DNA of 64,000 nucleotides from Thermoproteota archaeon (GTDB taxonomy: Archaea; Korarchaeota; Korarchaeia; Korarchaeales; Korarchaeaceae): positions 1 to 64,000 of the forward strand of contig JAOZFI010000036.1 of NCBI GenBank assembly GCA_027491395.1, given 5' to 3'. Position numbers and translations under genes: made by a program. The notes beneath the pieces were generated by a model. That model ran no database searches. It saw only the letters and a list, made by a program, of their open reading frames with translations, and was not told the origin of the DNA. This document shows positions 18,892 to 27,683 of the stretch, piece after piece (positions within the stretch are counted from its first letter, which is position 1; every line of letters starts with the position of its first letter).

Positions 18892-20556
18892 TCACACCCA
18901 TAGGAGAAGGGCCACAATTTGTGGAAGCATTGCCAATGCCAGCAAGGGTTTGGCCAGCCTGCTTGATCCCATTAAGGACGAGAGCATCGCCATGAGCTCG
19001 CTTCCCATGAACACAGTCTCCACTTTCCCCCTGTAGCACTCGACCTTTGCCTCTTCCATGGATCCGATTGACTCCTTAACCAAGTCAATGAGGTAGGATG
19101 CTCTCCCCCTCAGGCACTCTTCGGTACGGCATTCGTTGCCGACCGGATTATACCTGTGCTTGGTGGAGATAGTCTCATGAGTATCGGTAGTGGACACTAT
19201 CACCCTAACTCCTCGGGGAGCGAGCTCATCTATCAAATCTCTGAGTTCAGGGACCATATTATTGCCGTCTATCATCATATAGGAGGCGGTAATATCGCCC
19301 ACCCTCAAACTGACCACCCCAACCCCTCCACGCCCTACGGAAGGCCAGCCAGGGTCATCCCATCGGTATCCCACTAGCGCGCTCTCCCGACATTCCCTTT
19401 GAAGAGCGGATCTCCCCACCTCTAAAAGGATCCTGATCAATTTCTGACCCAGCTCCGAGTCTATGAAGGCCATCTCGTACCAATCTCTCCTGAGTGAATC
19501 GTGTCTATCCACAACTGACACATTAACCCCCAATTCCCTAGCCAAGACCTCCTCGATCTCATGTGGGATATCTTCGAAACTCTCTAGAGGCCTGCCCGAG
19601 ACGGTGAAGAGCAGGGTGTCATCGAATCTCTGGGCACTGACCTCAAACCCATCATTTGAGATGAACACCGGTTCCCCGACGCAGCAGGGCGTTACCTTAC
19701 CTAATGACCTCACGATCTCCTCCAGTATCTCATCCGTGAACTTCGATGAGGCTAGATTTCTCTCGTGAGAACATGCTCTCCTCAGAAAGATGGGATTCAA
19801 CCCCCTATCCCTGAGACGAGCCAAGACCCTCCTCGGGAGATCGTGGCTTCCCATCCTGAACGGGCCCGGATGCACATCAATAGCTGTAATCACCGATCCG
19901 CCTAGTTTTATGACATCAAAACTGGCGAAGCCCTTCACTCCCCTCTCCATCAACTTCTCCTCTAGAGAGGCCCCGGAATCCCCCAGCACGATATCTGCTA
20001 GAGCCCTGACACCATCGAATCCCTTGAGCCCTATAACTGGCTCGGTTATTGAACCCACAACTGCTCCCACGAGGCGAGCTGAGATCATCGATACGACGAG
20101 GATCGAGAGGAGCTGGAGCGACAGTCCATTGACAGCGATCGCCTCCCCAGCTAGGATGAATGGCAGCACCTTAGATTTGGTAGATTTTCCCATGGACCAA
20201 GATATGAGAGAGGCGAGGAGGAGGGATGCGTAGCAAAGCGAATAAAAGGGGATACTTAGTCCCTCAAGAAGAACCCCAAAGGCAAGTGGTACCGTTACGA
20301 AAAATGAGGTCCATAAGGATCTCCTCAGGTCGAAATACTCGGCGCTCCTCCAGACTGAGAACAAGGATGTTGTTGAGAAGAGAGCAGATGTTAACAGATA
20401 TCTCAAGGAAGATGGATGTGCCCCTACTACATGAAGCCCACTCCATGGTAGTGTAATGGCAATAATGTTGAGCAATAATGCCGAATATATCCCCGGGAGG
20501 GTGAAAAGATCCTTACTCCTCTCAGTGGCAACATCCAGTGCCACATTATACCGCAC
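18892..20556 (-). CDS. DUF2070-family archaeal membrane protein
   Basis: Multiple N-terminal TM segments followed by soluble region (VITAIDVHPGPFRMGSHDLP...VSTTDTHE...) as recalled for archaeal DUF2070. Confidence 0.7.
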   Translation of the reverse strand: MRYNVALDVATERSKDLFTLPGIYSALLLNIIAITLPWSGLHVVGAHPSSLRYLLTSALFSTTSLFSVWRSAEYFDLRRSLWTSFFVTVPLAFGVLLEGLSIPFYSLCYASLLLASLISWSMGKSTKSKVLPFILAGEAIAVNGLSLQLLSILVVSMISARLVGAVVGSITEPVIGLKGFDGVRALADIVLGDSGASLEEKLMERGVKGFASFDVIKLGGSVITAIDVHPGPFRMGSHDLPRRVLARLRDRGLNPIFLRRACSHERNLASSKFTDEILEEIVRSLGKVTPCCVGEPVFISNDGFEVSAQRFDDTLLFTVSGRPLESFEDIPHEIEEVLARELGVNVSVVDRHDSLRRDWYEMAFIDSELGQKLIRILLEVGRSALQRECRESALVGYRWDDPGWPSVGRGGVGVVSLRVGDITASYMMIDGNNMVPELRDLIDELAPRGVRVIVSTTDTHETISTKHRYNPVGNECRTEECLRGRASYLIDLVKESIGSMEEAKVECYRGKVETVFMGSELMAMLSSLMGSSRLAKPLLALAMLPQIVALLLWV

Positions 20557-20588
20557 TTCTATAACACCATCCCCTCATATCGCAAAAA

Positions 20589-20599
20589 TCTTTTTATTT
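20589..20599 (+). promoter_or_regulatory. putative TATA box of the Lrp/AsnC-family gene
   Basis: tctttttattta, T-rich TATA-like element about 80 nt upstream of ATG 20677. Confidence 0.35.
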
Positions 20600-20676
20600 A
20601 CGTGGGTGTAGATGTTAGCAAGGAGTCGGGAACCGATTCCCCATCCCCTTGGACGGCGCTGTGGGGGTGTTATCTC

Positions 20677-21174
20677 ATGCCTAGAGTAAAGGGAATAACT
20701 GCGAAGGAGATAGAGATACTGAGGAAACTGGTGGAGAATGGAAGGATAACCTATACCCAGATAGCTAGGGAGCTCGGAATGAGTCCTGCCGGTGTCATGA
20801 AGAAGGTCAGGAAGCTCGAGGAGCTTGGTATAATAAAGGGGTACACTGCTCTCGTTGATCACGCTAAACTCGGTAAGGGGAACAAATATATAATCCTGTT
20901 AGAGACGGAACCGGGCAAGCACACGGATGTGGCTAAAAAAGTGGTGGAGCTCCTAGGGAACTCGGTACTTGAAGTGCACGAGATAACTGGTCAGTATGAT
21001 GTGGTGCTCAAGGTCATAGCTGGCAGCCAATCCGAGTTGAACGATATACTCCGGAAGATCCAGAGCATACCCGGTCTCAGGGATACGAACACATCCCTCG
21101 TCCTCGACACCGTCAAGGAGAGACCCTCCGTGGTTCCCGATGAGATACCCGGGATCACCACGAAGAAGAAGTGA
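20677..21174 (+). CDS. Lrp/AsnC-family transcriptional regulator
   Basis: KEIEILRKLVENGRITYTQIARELGMSPAGVMKKVRKLEELGIIKGYTALVD. ATG at 20677 preceded by GGGGGTG; ORF track starts at 20602. Confidence 0.9.
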   Translation: MPRVKGITAKEIEILRKLVENGRITYTQIARELGMSPAGVMKKVRKLEELGIIKGYTALVDHAKLGKGNKYIILLETEPGKHTDVAKKVVELLGNSVLEVHEITGQYDVVLKVIAGSQSELNDILRKIQSIPGLRDTNTSLVLDTVKERPSVVPDEIPGITTKKK

Positions 21175-22101
21175 TCAGATCTCCATCCATTCTCCTCCAA
21201 GCGGTTTAGCATCAATCCCCCATTTTTTCAACCATTTAGCGAATTCCTCGCTGAACCCATAGACGGTCAGCACCTTCTCGGGGTTGGTGCCCATCACTAT
21301 GCTCACGAGTCCATCGAAATCGGCATGGGCACTCAGCGGGAAATCCTGTCTCCTCTTAGAGAAGAGGGCCCAGCCAGTCACCCTAGCCTTCCCATTGGTC
21401 CTAGCCCTGTGGGTGACCAGGACATGGGGCCCATTAGGAGAAGTCGTGTATTTGATCCCGAACCTATCTTTGAGAGGTTCACTCACCTCGGCGACCCTTT
21501 CAGAGACGACGACCTCCACATTCGTGTACTTATTCAGGAGAGCTATAACTTCTTGAGACTTTCCCACTAGGTATGCCTCTATTACGGGGGATCTGCCGGA
21601 GGACACCTCCTCCGCGACCCATCTAGCTATATCCGTCCTCACCTTATGGGGGTCGGGGAACCTATATCTGGGATGCCCGTAGGTGGACTCGATTATCAGC
21701 ACGTCCGAACTTGGGATCCTAGCGGGACTCTCCACCGTAAGCCCGCCGAGAGGATTCACATCCCCTGTATAGAAGACAGTTCTCCTTTCACAATTTATCA
21801 AGAACCCTGCGGATCCGTATATATGCCCAGCTGGGAAGGCGTACACCTCGAAGGGTCCCAGTTCCACGCTCTCGTTGAAATGGATAACATCTATGGTCCC
21901 GTTTCCATACCTCCTCCGAATGAGAGCCGCGGTTCCCTCTGTGGCTATTATCCGCCCCAAAGGATTCCTCACATCCTTGGGCACGTGATCAGAATGAGCG
22001 TGGGATATGAGAGAAGGTATGTCTCTTAGTGTCCTCACTGGATCTAGGAGCAGCTTTTCTCCACAGTCGAGTTCTATGCCGTTTCTGAACCTTATTCTCA
22101 T
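21175..22101 (-). CDS. metallo-beta-lactamase-fold exonuclease (mRNA 3'-end processing/Artemis-like)
   Basis: SHAHSDHVPKD, AGHIYGSAGFLI, FYTGDVNPLGG, LIIESTYGHPRYRFPDP, LSAHADFDGLV. Confidence 0.87.
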   Translation of the reverse strand: MRIRFRNGIELDCGEKLLLDPVRTLRDIPSLISHAHSDHVPKDVRNPLGRIIATEGTAALIRRRYGNGTIDVIHFNESVELGPFEVYAFPAGHIYGSAGFLINCERRTVFYTGDVNPLGGLTVESPARIPSSDVLIIESTYGHPRYRFPDPHKVRTDIARWVAEEVSSGRSPVIEAYLVGKSQEVIALLNKYTNVEVVVSERVAEVSEPLKDRFGIKYTTSPNGPHVLVTHRARTNGKARVTGWALFSKRRQDFPLSAHADFDGLVSIVMGTNPEKVLTVYGFSEEFAKWLKKWGIDAKPLGGEWMEI

Positions 22102-22162
22102 CTCCCGAAATCACCATCACAAATTTATTAGTGTGGTCCAGCTCCCCGAGCGCGGGGGTAAC

Positions 22163-22324
22163 ATGCCCAAGGGTAAGAAGGATAAGAGCTTCATGCCGAT
22201 GTCCGTTGCTGGTATCCTGACCTTCAGCACAGACGAGGCAGGCGGCTTCAAGGTCCCCAAGTGGTTCCCCGTCCTGCTGTCGGTCGTGACAGGCGTCGTC
22301 ATAATAGCTCTCCAGCTCATGTGA
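22163..22324 (+). CDS. protein translocase Sec61-beta/SecG-like subunit
   Basis: 53-aa protein MPKGKKDKSFMPMSVAGILTFSTDEAGGFKVPKWFPVLLSVVTGVVIIALQLM: AGI-F-DE-GG-KV plus one TM helix; SD GGGGGT. Confidence 0.82.
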   Translation: MPKGKKDKSFMPMSVAGILTFSTDEAGGFKVPKWFPVLLSVVTGVVIIALQLM

Positions 22325-22331
22325 GCAGGTA

Positions 22332-22628
22332 ATGCCGATGAGAATATCTGAGGCTCAAGAGCTGATAAGAAAGATTTACGGCGAGAGAGACCGTAAAAGA
22401 GGCGTTAAGGGAACCGCTCTCCACCTGGGGGAGGAGCTAGGGGAACTCTTTAGGTCTCTAAGGACCTCCGATGACGACAACCTCAAGGAAGAGTTTGCCG
22501 ATGTTCTCGCATGGCTGCTAAGCCTAGCCGATCTTCTTTCCATAGATTTGGAATCTGCTTTTGTTGAAAGATACGGAAAGGGATGTCCTAAATGTGGATC
22601 GATCCCCTGTATGTGCCCGGAGGTGTGA
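22332..22628 (+). CDS. MazG-like nucleotide pyrophosphohydrolase
   Basis: LGEELGELFRSLR...LKEEFADVLAWLLSLADLL; C-terminal CPKCGSIPCMC. Confidence 0.83.
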   Translation: MPMRISEAQELIRKIYGERDRKRGVKGTALHLGEELGELFRSLRTSDDDNLKEEFADVLAWLLSLADLLSIDLESAFVERYGKGCPKCGSIPCMCPEV

Positions 22629-22631
22629 CAC

Positions 22632-23213
22632 GTGTCAATGAAGTTTCTGCATGTCAGCCCTAGTGACGCACTGGTCTATGCTAGAAGGCTGGCGGATTCC
22701 GTAATAAATTCGGGTTTCAAGCCCGACACGATCGTGGCGATACTCAGGGGCGGAGTGGTGATAGCTAGGCTTCTAAGCGATTTCTTAGATGTGAGGGATA
22801 TAAGGAGCATAAGGGTGGTTCATTACGAAGCCCTCGACATCAGGGAAGGAGCTGAGGTCGTGGAACCCCTTCCCACTAGACTAGACGGTAAGAAGGTCTT
22901 ACTGGTGGACGATGTAGCTGACACGGGAGACAGCCTCATCGTGGCCAAGGAACACTTGGAGGAGAGGGGAGCTGTTGAAGTTAGGGTAGCTACCATGCAC
23001 TACAAGCCTTGGAGCAAGATTAAGCCGGACTATTACTCAGAGGAGACGGATGCCTGGGTCATATATTTTTGGGAATACGCTGAGACCGTCAGATACTTCT
23101 TTATGAAGTACGGTGATAAGGGCCAAGATTACATATACGAGATACTGAGGCAAGCGGGAGTGCCTGATGATATCGTGAGGTGGGTAGTGGAAAATGAGGG
23201 GTACGTACGATAA
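22632..23213 (+). CDS. phosphoribosyltransferase (xanthine/hypoxanthine type)
   Basis: VAILRGGVVIARLLSDFL, PRPP motif KKVLLVDDVADTGDSL. Confidence 0.88.
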   Translation: MSMKFLHVSPSDALVYARRLADSVINSGFKPDTIVAILRGGVVIARLLSDFLDVRDIRSIRVVHYEALDIREGAEVVEPLPTRLDGKKVLLVDDVADTGDSLIVAKEHLEERGAVEVRVATMHYKPWSKIKPDYYSEETDAWVIYFWEYAETVRYFFMKYGDKGQDYIYEILRQAGVPDDIVRWVVENEGYVR

Positions 23214-24723
23214 GATCGTGGAGCTGGCCACGAGGAGGGGTTTCTTCTGGCCATCCTCTAGAGATGTCTACGCTGGGGCTCCCGCGGGCTTCTACGTTTA
23301 CGGGCCTCTAGGCCTCAGGATGAAAGAAAAGATAGTCTCCCTCTGGAGGAGGGAGATAGTGCTTCCCGAGGGAGTACATGAGATAGAGACCCCTAACATA
23401 CTTCCACTCAAGGTATTCGAGGCTTCGGGCCATTTGGAACACTTCTTCGACAAGCTGATAGAGTGCAAGAGGTGTCACTCGAGGTTCAGGGTTGATAAAC
23501 TGATAGAGGAAACCTTGGGTATAGAAGAGAACCTGGAGGGACTTTCGGACGAAGAGCTGATGAAGATCATAGTGGATAACGGGATAAAATGTCCCAAGTG
23601 CGGTTCCAAGGAGTGGACTGGAATAAAGAAGTTCAACCTGATGTTCACCCTCTCGGTAGGTGCTGAGGCCGAGGAGCCCAACGCCGCGCTGAGGCCGGAG
23701 ACAACTCAGGGGAGCGTGGTGGAGTTCAGGAAGTCATACATGACCATGAGGGGGAAACTTCCCTTCATCCTCGGACAGGTTGGAAGGGTCTTCAGGAACG
23801 AGATCTCCCCGAGAAGAGCCTTGATAAGGATGAGGGAGTTTCAGCAGCTGGAGATTCACGTGTTCTTCGATCCGGATAATCCCGACGAGATGTACCGCGA
23901 GAAGCTCGAACCCTACATGGACTACAAGATAAGGTTCCTCAGGAGGGAGGACAGGGAGACGGGGAGAATAGTGGAGATGACCGCTAGAGAAGGTCTCGAG
24001 ACAGGCTATACCATAAACCACCTTATAACCTACTGGCTGGTCCTGTACCAGAAGTTCTTCAACGAGGTGCTGGGCTTTCCTCTGGAAAGGCTCCGATATA
24101 GGGAGCTCATAGAGGGTGAGAAGGCCCACTATGCTCTAGCCCACTGGGATCTGGAGGTCTATACCGAGGATCTGGGTTGGGTCGAGCTGGTCAACAACGC
24201 CTACCGCACGGACTATGATCTATCCGGCCACATGAAGGTCTCAGGAAACGATCTCAGGGTCACCAGCCCCGACGGCAAGAGGAAGCTCCTACCGCACCTC
24301 TACGAGCCATCCATAGGCTTGGATAGGGTGCTGTTTCATGAGCTGATGCTCGCCTACAGGGAGGACGAGGAGAGGGTCTGGCTGCAGCTTCCGAGATACC
24401 TAGCGCCCATCGAGGTGGCGGTCTTCCCACTAATGAAGAAGGACGGAATGCGCGAGAAAGCTAAGGAGATCTACAGGATGTTAATATCGGAGGGCTTCGT
24501 GGCCTTCTATGATGAATCAGGAACTATAGGCAGGAGATACAGGAGGATGGACGAGGTGGGTACCCCGGCCTGCGTTACGGTGGATCACCAGACGATGGAG
24601 GACGAGACAGTCACCCTCAGGGATAGGGATACAATGGAACAGGTGAGGGTAGGGATCGAGGAGCTACCGGCCAAGTTGAGGAGCTTCATATATGAGGGGA
24701 AGGACATCAAGGACCTCCTGTGA
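23194..24723 (+). CDS. glyS: glycyl-tRNA synthetase (archaeal/eukaryotic type)
   Basis: RRGFFWPSSRDVYAGAPAGFYVYGPLGLRMKEKIV, ALRPETTQGSVVEFR, EISPRRALIRMREFQQLE, EPSIGLDRVLFHEL. Confidence 0.95.
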   Translation: MRGTYDKIVELATRRGFFWPSSRDVYAGAPAGFYVYGPLGLRMKEKIVSLWRREIVLPEGVHEIETPNILPLKVFEASGHLEHFFDKLIECKRCHSRFRVDKLIEETLGIEENLEGLSDEELMKIIVDNGIKCPKCGSKEWTGIKKFNLMFTLSVGAEAEEPNAALRPETTQGSVVEFRKSYMTMRGKLPFILGQVGRVFRNEISPRRALIRMREFQQLEIHVFFDPDNPDEMYREKLEPYMDYKIRFLRREDRETGRIVEMTAREGLETGYTINHLITYWLVLYQKFFNEVLGFPLERLRYRELIEGEKAHYALAHWDLEVYTEDLGWVELVNNAYRTDYDLSGHMKVSGNDLRVTSPDGKRKLLPHLYEPSIGLDRVLFHELMLAYREDEERVWLQLPRYLAPIEVAVFPLMKKDGMREKAKEIYRMLISEGFVAFYDESGTIGRRYRRMDEVGTPACVTVDHQTMEDETVTLRDRDTMEQVRVGIEELPAKLRSFIYEGKDIKDLL

Positions 24724-25426
24724 ACAGCCTGCTACAGACCGGGCACTTGGGATCCCTCTCCACTTTTATCTCCGTGTACTCCATCGTCCTGAGATCTCCC
24801 ATCAGCAACTTACCTTTAAGAGAGGGTTCCATGCCAGCTAAGTACTTCACGGCCTCCACGGCCGCTATGGAGGCGACCTGAGCCGGAGTCATCCCCAAGA
24901 CCGGAACAGGGCCCCTGTCTTGGACGTTTGGGAACATGCACCTCAAGCAAGGGGTCTCCCCAGGAACTATGAACGTTACTGCGAAATAAAAGCCGGAGAT
25001 AGCGGAGTAGATGAAGGGAATCCTGTGAGAAACGGAATACTCATTTATCAGGTATCTAGTGGCGAAGTTGTCCGTCGCATCGAGTATTAGATCGACCCCC
25101 GAGAGCACATCGCCTATATTACCCTCGGCGAGGGGCTCGGGTATTCCCTCCACCTCTATCTCCTTATTCCTCCTCTTGATCTCCCTTTCAGCAACTAGAG
25201 CCTTGGGTAAACCCACGTCATCCTCCCCGTACAGGATCTGCCTGTGAAGATTATCCAAACTGACGAGATCGCCGTCTATTAGCCTTAGATTAACTCCAGC
25301 ACCTCCCAAATAGAGGGCCAAGGGAGAGCCTATACCTCCCAGCCCCACGATTGCTACGAGTGAATTACTCAGCCTCCTCTGACCATCCTCCCCTATGAGT
25401 GGGATCTGCCTATCGTAGCGTGACAT
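24707..25426 (-). CDS. ThiF/MoeB/HesA-family E1-like adenylyltransferase
   Basis: SRYDRQIPLIGEDGQRRLSNSLVAIVGLGGIGSPLALYLGGAGV, DNLHRQILY, CLRC and CPVC zinc ligands. Confidence 0.92.
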   Translation of the reverse strand: MSRYDRQIPLIGEDGQRRLSNSLVAIVGLGGIGSPLALYLGGAGVNLRLIDGDLVSLDNLHRQILYGEDDVGLPKALVAEREIKRRNKEIEVEGIPEPLAEGNIGDVLSGVDLILDATDNFATRYLINEYSVSHRIPFIYSAISGFYFAVTFIVPGETPCLRCMFPNVQDRGPVPVLGMTPAQVASIAAVEAVKYLAGMEPSLKGKLLMGDLRTMEYTEIKVERDPKCPVCSRLFTGGP

Positions 25427-25718
25427 CCCTCAACCACCTCTCATACGCCTCCCACACCCTCTCCACGGGGAGGACCACTATCTCGGGAACCTCGTAAGGA
25501 TGTATCCCGGTCAGATACTCTATCAACCTATCCACCAGTTCATCAGAGGTCTTGATAATCAGGAGGAACTCTTGAGCCCTCTCTATCTTCCCTTCCCACC
25601 AGTACAAGCTTCTAACTTGGAAGAAAGAGATGCACGCAGCTAGCTTCTCTCCTAACAGTGAGGACGCAAGTTTCTCGGCATCTCCCTCCCGCTCCACAGT
25701 AGTCAATACTATTTTCAG
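25410..25718 (-). CDS. cutA: CutA1 divalent-cation tolerance protein, apparent CTG start
   Basis: (CTG)KIVLTTVEREGDAEKLASSLLGEKLAACISFFQVRSLYWWEGKIERAQEFLLIIKT; ORF track starts at internal TTG 25706, but a strong SD GGGGGTGAT lies 5 nt before CTG 25718. Confidence 0.88.
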   Translation of the reverse strand: MKIVLTTVEREGDAEKLASSLLGEKLAACISFFQVRSLYWWEGKIERAQEFLLIIKTSDELVDRLIEYLTGIHPYEVPEIVVLPVERVWEAYERWLRDVTLR

Positions 25719-25738
25719 GCGAGATCACCCCCAATCAA

Positions 25739-26464
25739 CTACTTGGACAGGAACTCCTCTATTGAAATGCGCTCGCTTCTCAGATCTATCTCAACCAGTT
25801 CCCACCAAATGGGGAAGGCCACATTGTATACCTTGGTATTGCCGACTCTAGCGGTCTTACTCCCGTTGTGAACATGTCCGTGGACAGCAACGTCTACGAG
25901 CCCCTCTTTCATGTACCTCTCGAACCCTCTGTGGCCCAAGTACCTCCAAGCCCTGGGATTCTCACCCTTCATGGTCTTCGTCGTGGTGGCGTAGTGGGTA
26001 AGGAGAACTGTTACATCAACCTTTTCCCTGAGCTCTCTGAGCATCTCTCCTATCACCCTCAACCTCTCGCTGTAGATCTTCTCTATCCCCGGGATGTTTC
26101 TCTTTTGCCACGTAGTAGGGAGTTCCAGACTCCCTCTGGACCCAACTATGCCTACCCTCCACCCCTCCACCTCCAAAACTATGCTCTCATCATCTAGGAA
26201 CGTTACCTCAGGGTTCTCCTCCCCTATGGCATCCTTCACACTATCGTACTCGTCATTGCCGAAGACGGCCACCATCCTGACATCTCCTAGACCCTCCAAG
26301 ACATCCACTACCCTTCGATACTGCTTGTAGTTCCCTCTATCTACCATGTCACCTGCAATCAGGATGAGGTATTCTCCTTTCTGCTTCCTACTCACAGCAT
26401 TCTCTAGATCCTTCAGCCATACGGGTGCATGTACATCGGACACTGCCAGCACTTTCATTTTCAA
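25739..26464 (-). CDS. metallophosphoesterase
   Basis: AVSDVHAPVW, IAGDMVDRG, VFGNDEYD, LLTHYATT, VHGHVHNG. Confidence 0.88.
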   Translation of the reverse strand: MKMKVLAVSDVHAPVWLKDLENAVSRKQKGEYLILIAGDMVDRGNYKQYRRVVDVLEGLGDVRMVAVFGNDEYDSVKDAIGEENPEVTFLDDESIVLEVEGWRVGIVGSRGSLELPTTWQKRNIPGIEKIYSERLRVIGEMLRELREKVDVTVLLTHYATTTKTMKGENPRAWRYLGHRGFERYMKEGLVDVAVHGHVHNGSKTARVGNTKVYNVAFPIWWELVEIDLRSERISIEEFLSK

Positions 26465-26503
26465 CCTAGTGCTGGATATGCATCATCCAATTAAACTACT
26501 ACG

Positions 26504-26764
26504 TTGTTTGGAATTCACGTGAGAAAAGGCAGGGTCAGGTCTATCCTAGAGTCGATGGTGTGGGATACTAGGGTGAAGCCTGAAGAGTTTAGAATAGTAT
26601 TCGTGAGCAGAGGGTCCTCAAACGACCTAGAAGAGGTGAGAGGGGACGAGGTCGAAGTGAGGAGCGATAGGGTGATACTTAAGGACGGAAGGGAGATACC
26701 ACACTATAGGATTGTTGCTATCTGGAGGGGAAGGGAACTCCTTTACCTCAAGAAGGATGTATGA
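26504..26764 (+). CDS. DUF504/UPF0248 family protein
   Basis: GRVRSILESMVWDTRVKPEEFRIVFVSRGSSNDLEEV...IPHYRIVAIWRGRE; start may be the internal GTG at 26519. Confidence 0.78.
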   Translation: MFGIHVRKGRVRSILESMVWDTRVKPEEFRIVFVSRGSSNDLEEVRGDEVEVRSDRVILKDGREIPHYRIVAIWRGRELLYLKKDV

Positions 26765-26813
26765 AAATCTTAAAAATTTTTTATGTGATGCTCGAGAATT
26801 GAACTGGGTGGGT

Positions 26814-27200
26814 ATGTCCACCAAGGCAATCTCCCTTACTATAGCGCTCATAGCTTTAGTGGGGATCCTCCTGAGCTTCTATACGGAGTTCGTTCAGGGC
26901 ATCAGACCGTGCCTTTCCTGCTATACCCTTAGGTTCAGCTACATCGCGATATTTCTAATATCACTGGCTTACTTCAAGTTTAAGAGGGCATCCTACTTTA
27001 TTCTAGCCATATCCCTGCTCATCATCGGCATTTCCAGCTGGGGGATACTCGGTTTCTTGGGATACCAGAGTAATCCGTGCATAGAGGCATGCACCCTATC
27101 TATCGAGCTAAGCGTGAGCTACAGGCTGTTCTCCCTAGCCCTGCTCGGGGGCATCATAGAGTTAGTCCTAGCGCTGCTACTAATCAGGTACGGTAGTTGA
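26814..27200 (+). CDS. DsbB-like disulfide bond formation membrane protein
   Basis: Four TM helices; PCLSCYTLR corresponds to DsbB PCxxC; second pair PCIEAC in a loop. ATG at 26814. Confidence 0.75.
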   Translation: MSTKAISLTIALIALVGILLSFYTEFVQGIRPCLSCYTLRFSYIAIFLISLAYFKFKRASYFILAISLLIIGISSWGILGFLGYQSNPCIEACTLSIELSVSYRLFSLALLGGIIELVLALLLIRYGS

Positions 27201-27336
27201 GGATCGTTTCCGGTGTCTAATCCTAACATTAACTCAGATAATGCTTCTATATGATGGCGAAATGAGCCTATTTATCTATATAATATGGCCACTATTATCT
27301 AAAACGTTTAACTAATCTACCGGACCCCTCCGAAAC

Positions 27337-27346
27337 TTATATATAG
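27337..27346 (+). promoter_or_regulatory. putative TATA box, near-leaderless GTG at 27369
   Basis: aaacttatatatag centred about 28 nt before the GTG start. Confidence 0.55.
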
Positions 27347-27368
27347 TGTAGTCAAGCTTAGCAACGCG

Positions 27369-27623
27369 GTGTCGGCATTGGTGGAGATAACATGTCCATC
27401 ATGCGGCTATGAGTTCTACTTGGACGAGGAGGACTATGAGGGAGAAATACAGTGCCCCAACTGCGGAGCCCTCCTCGAAGTCAAGATAGAGAAGGGAGAG
27501 GTGAAAGAGGTTATACCTCTTGAGGAAGGGATAGAAGAGGAGGAGTGGCTCGAAGACGAGGACTTCTGGGAGGAAGAAGAGGAAGAAGAGATCTTCTGGG
27601 AGGAAGAAGAGGAAGAGTTCTGA
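27369..27623 (+). CDS. LysW/ArgW-like zinc-ribbon protein with long acidic tail
   Basis: ITCPSCGYEFYLDEEDYEGEIQCPNCGALLEVKIEKGEV then EEEEWLEDEDFWEEEEEEEIFWEEEEEEF. Confidence 0.65.
   Translation: MSALVEITCPSCGYEFYLDEEDYEGEIQCPNCGALLEVKIEKGEVKEVIPLEEGIEEEEWLEDEDFWEEEEEEEIFWEEEEEEF
27563..27617 (+). repeat. 30-nt tandem duplication inside the acidic tail
   Basis: cttctgggaggaagaagaggaaga repeated at 27563 and 27593. Confidence 0.8.
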
Positions 27624-27683
27624 CCGAAACTAGCAAGCGTTTTTCCTTACAAATCCCCCAAAAAATGAGAAAGGTGAGGAGGT

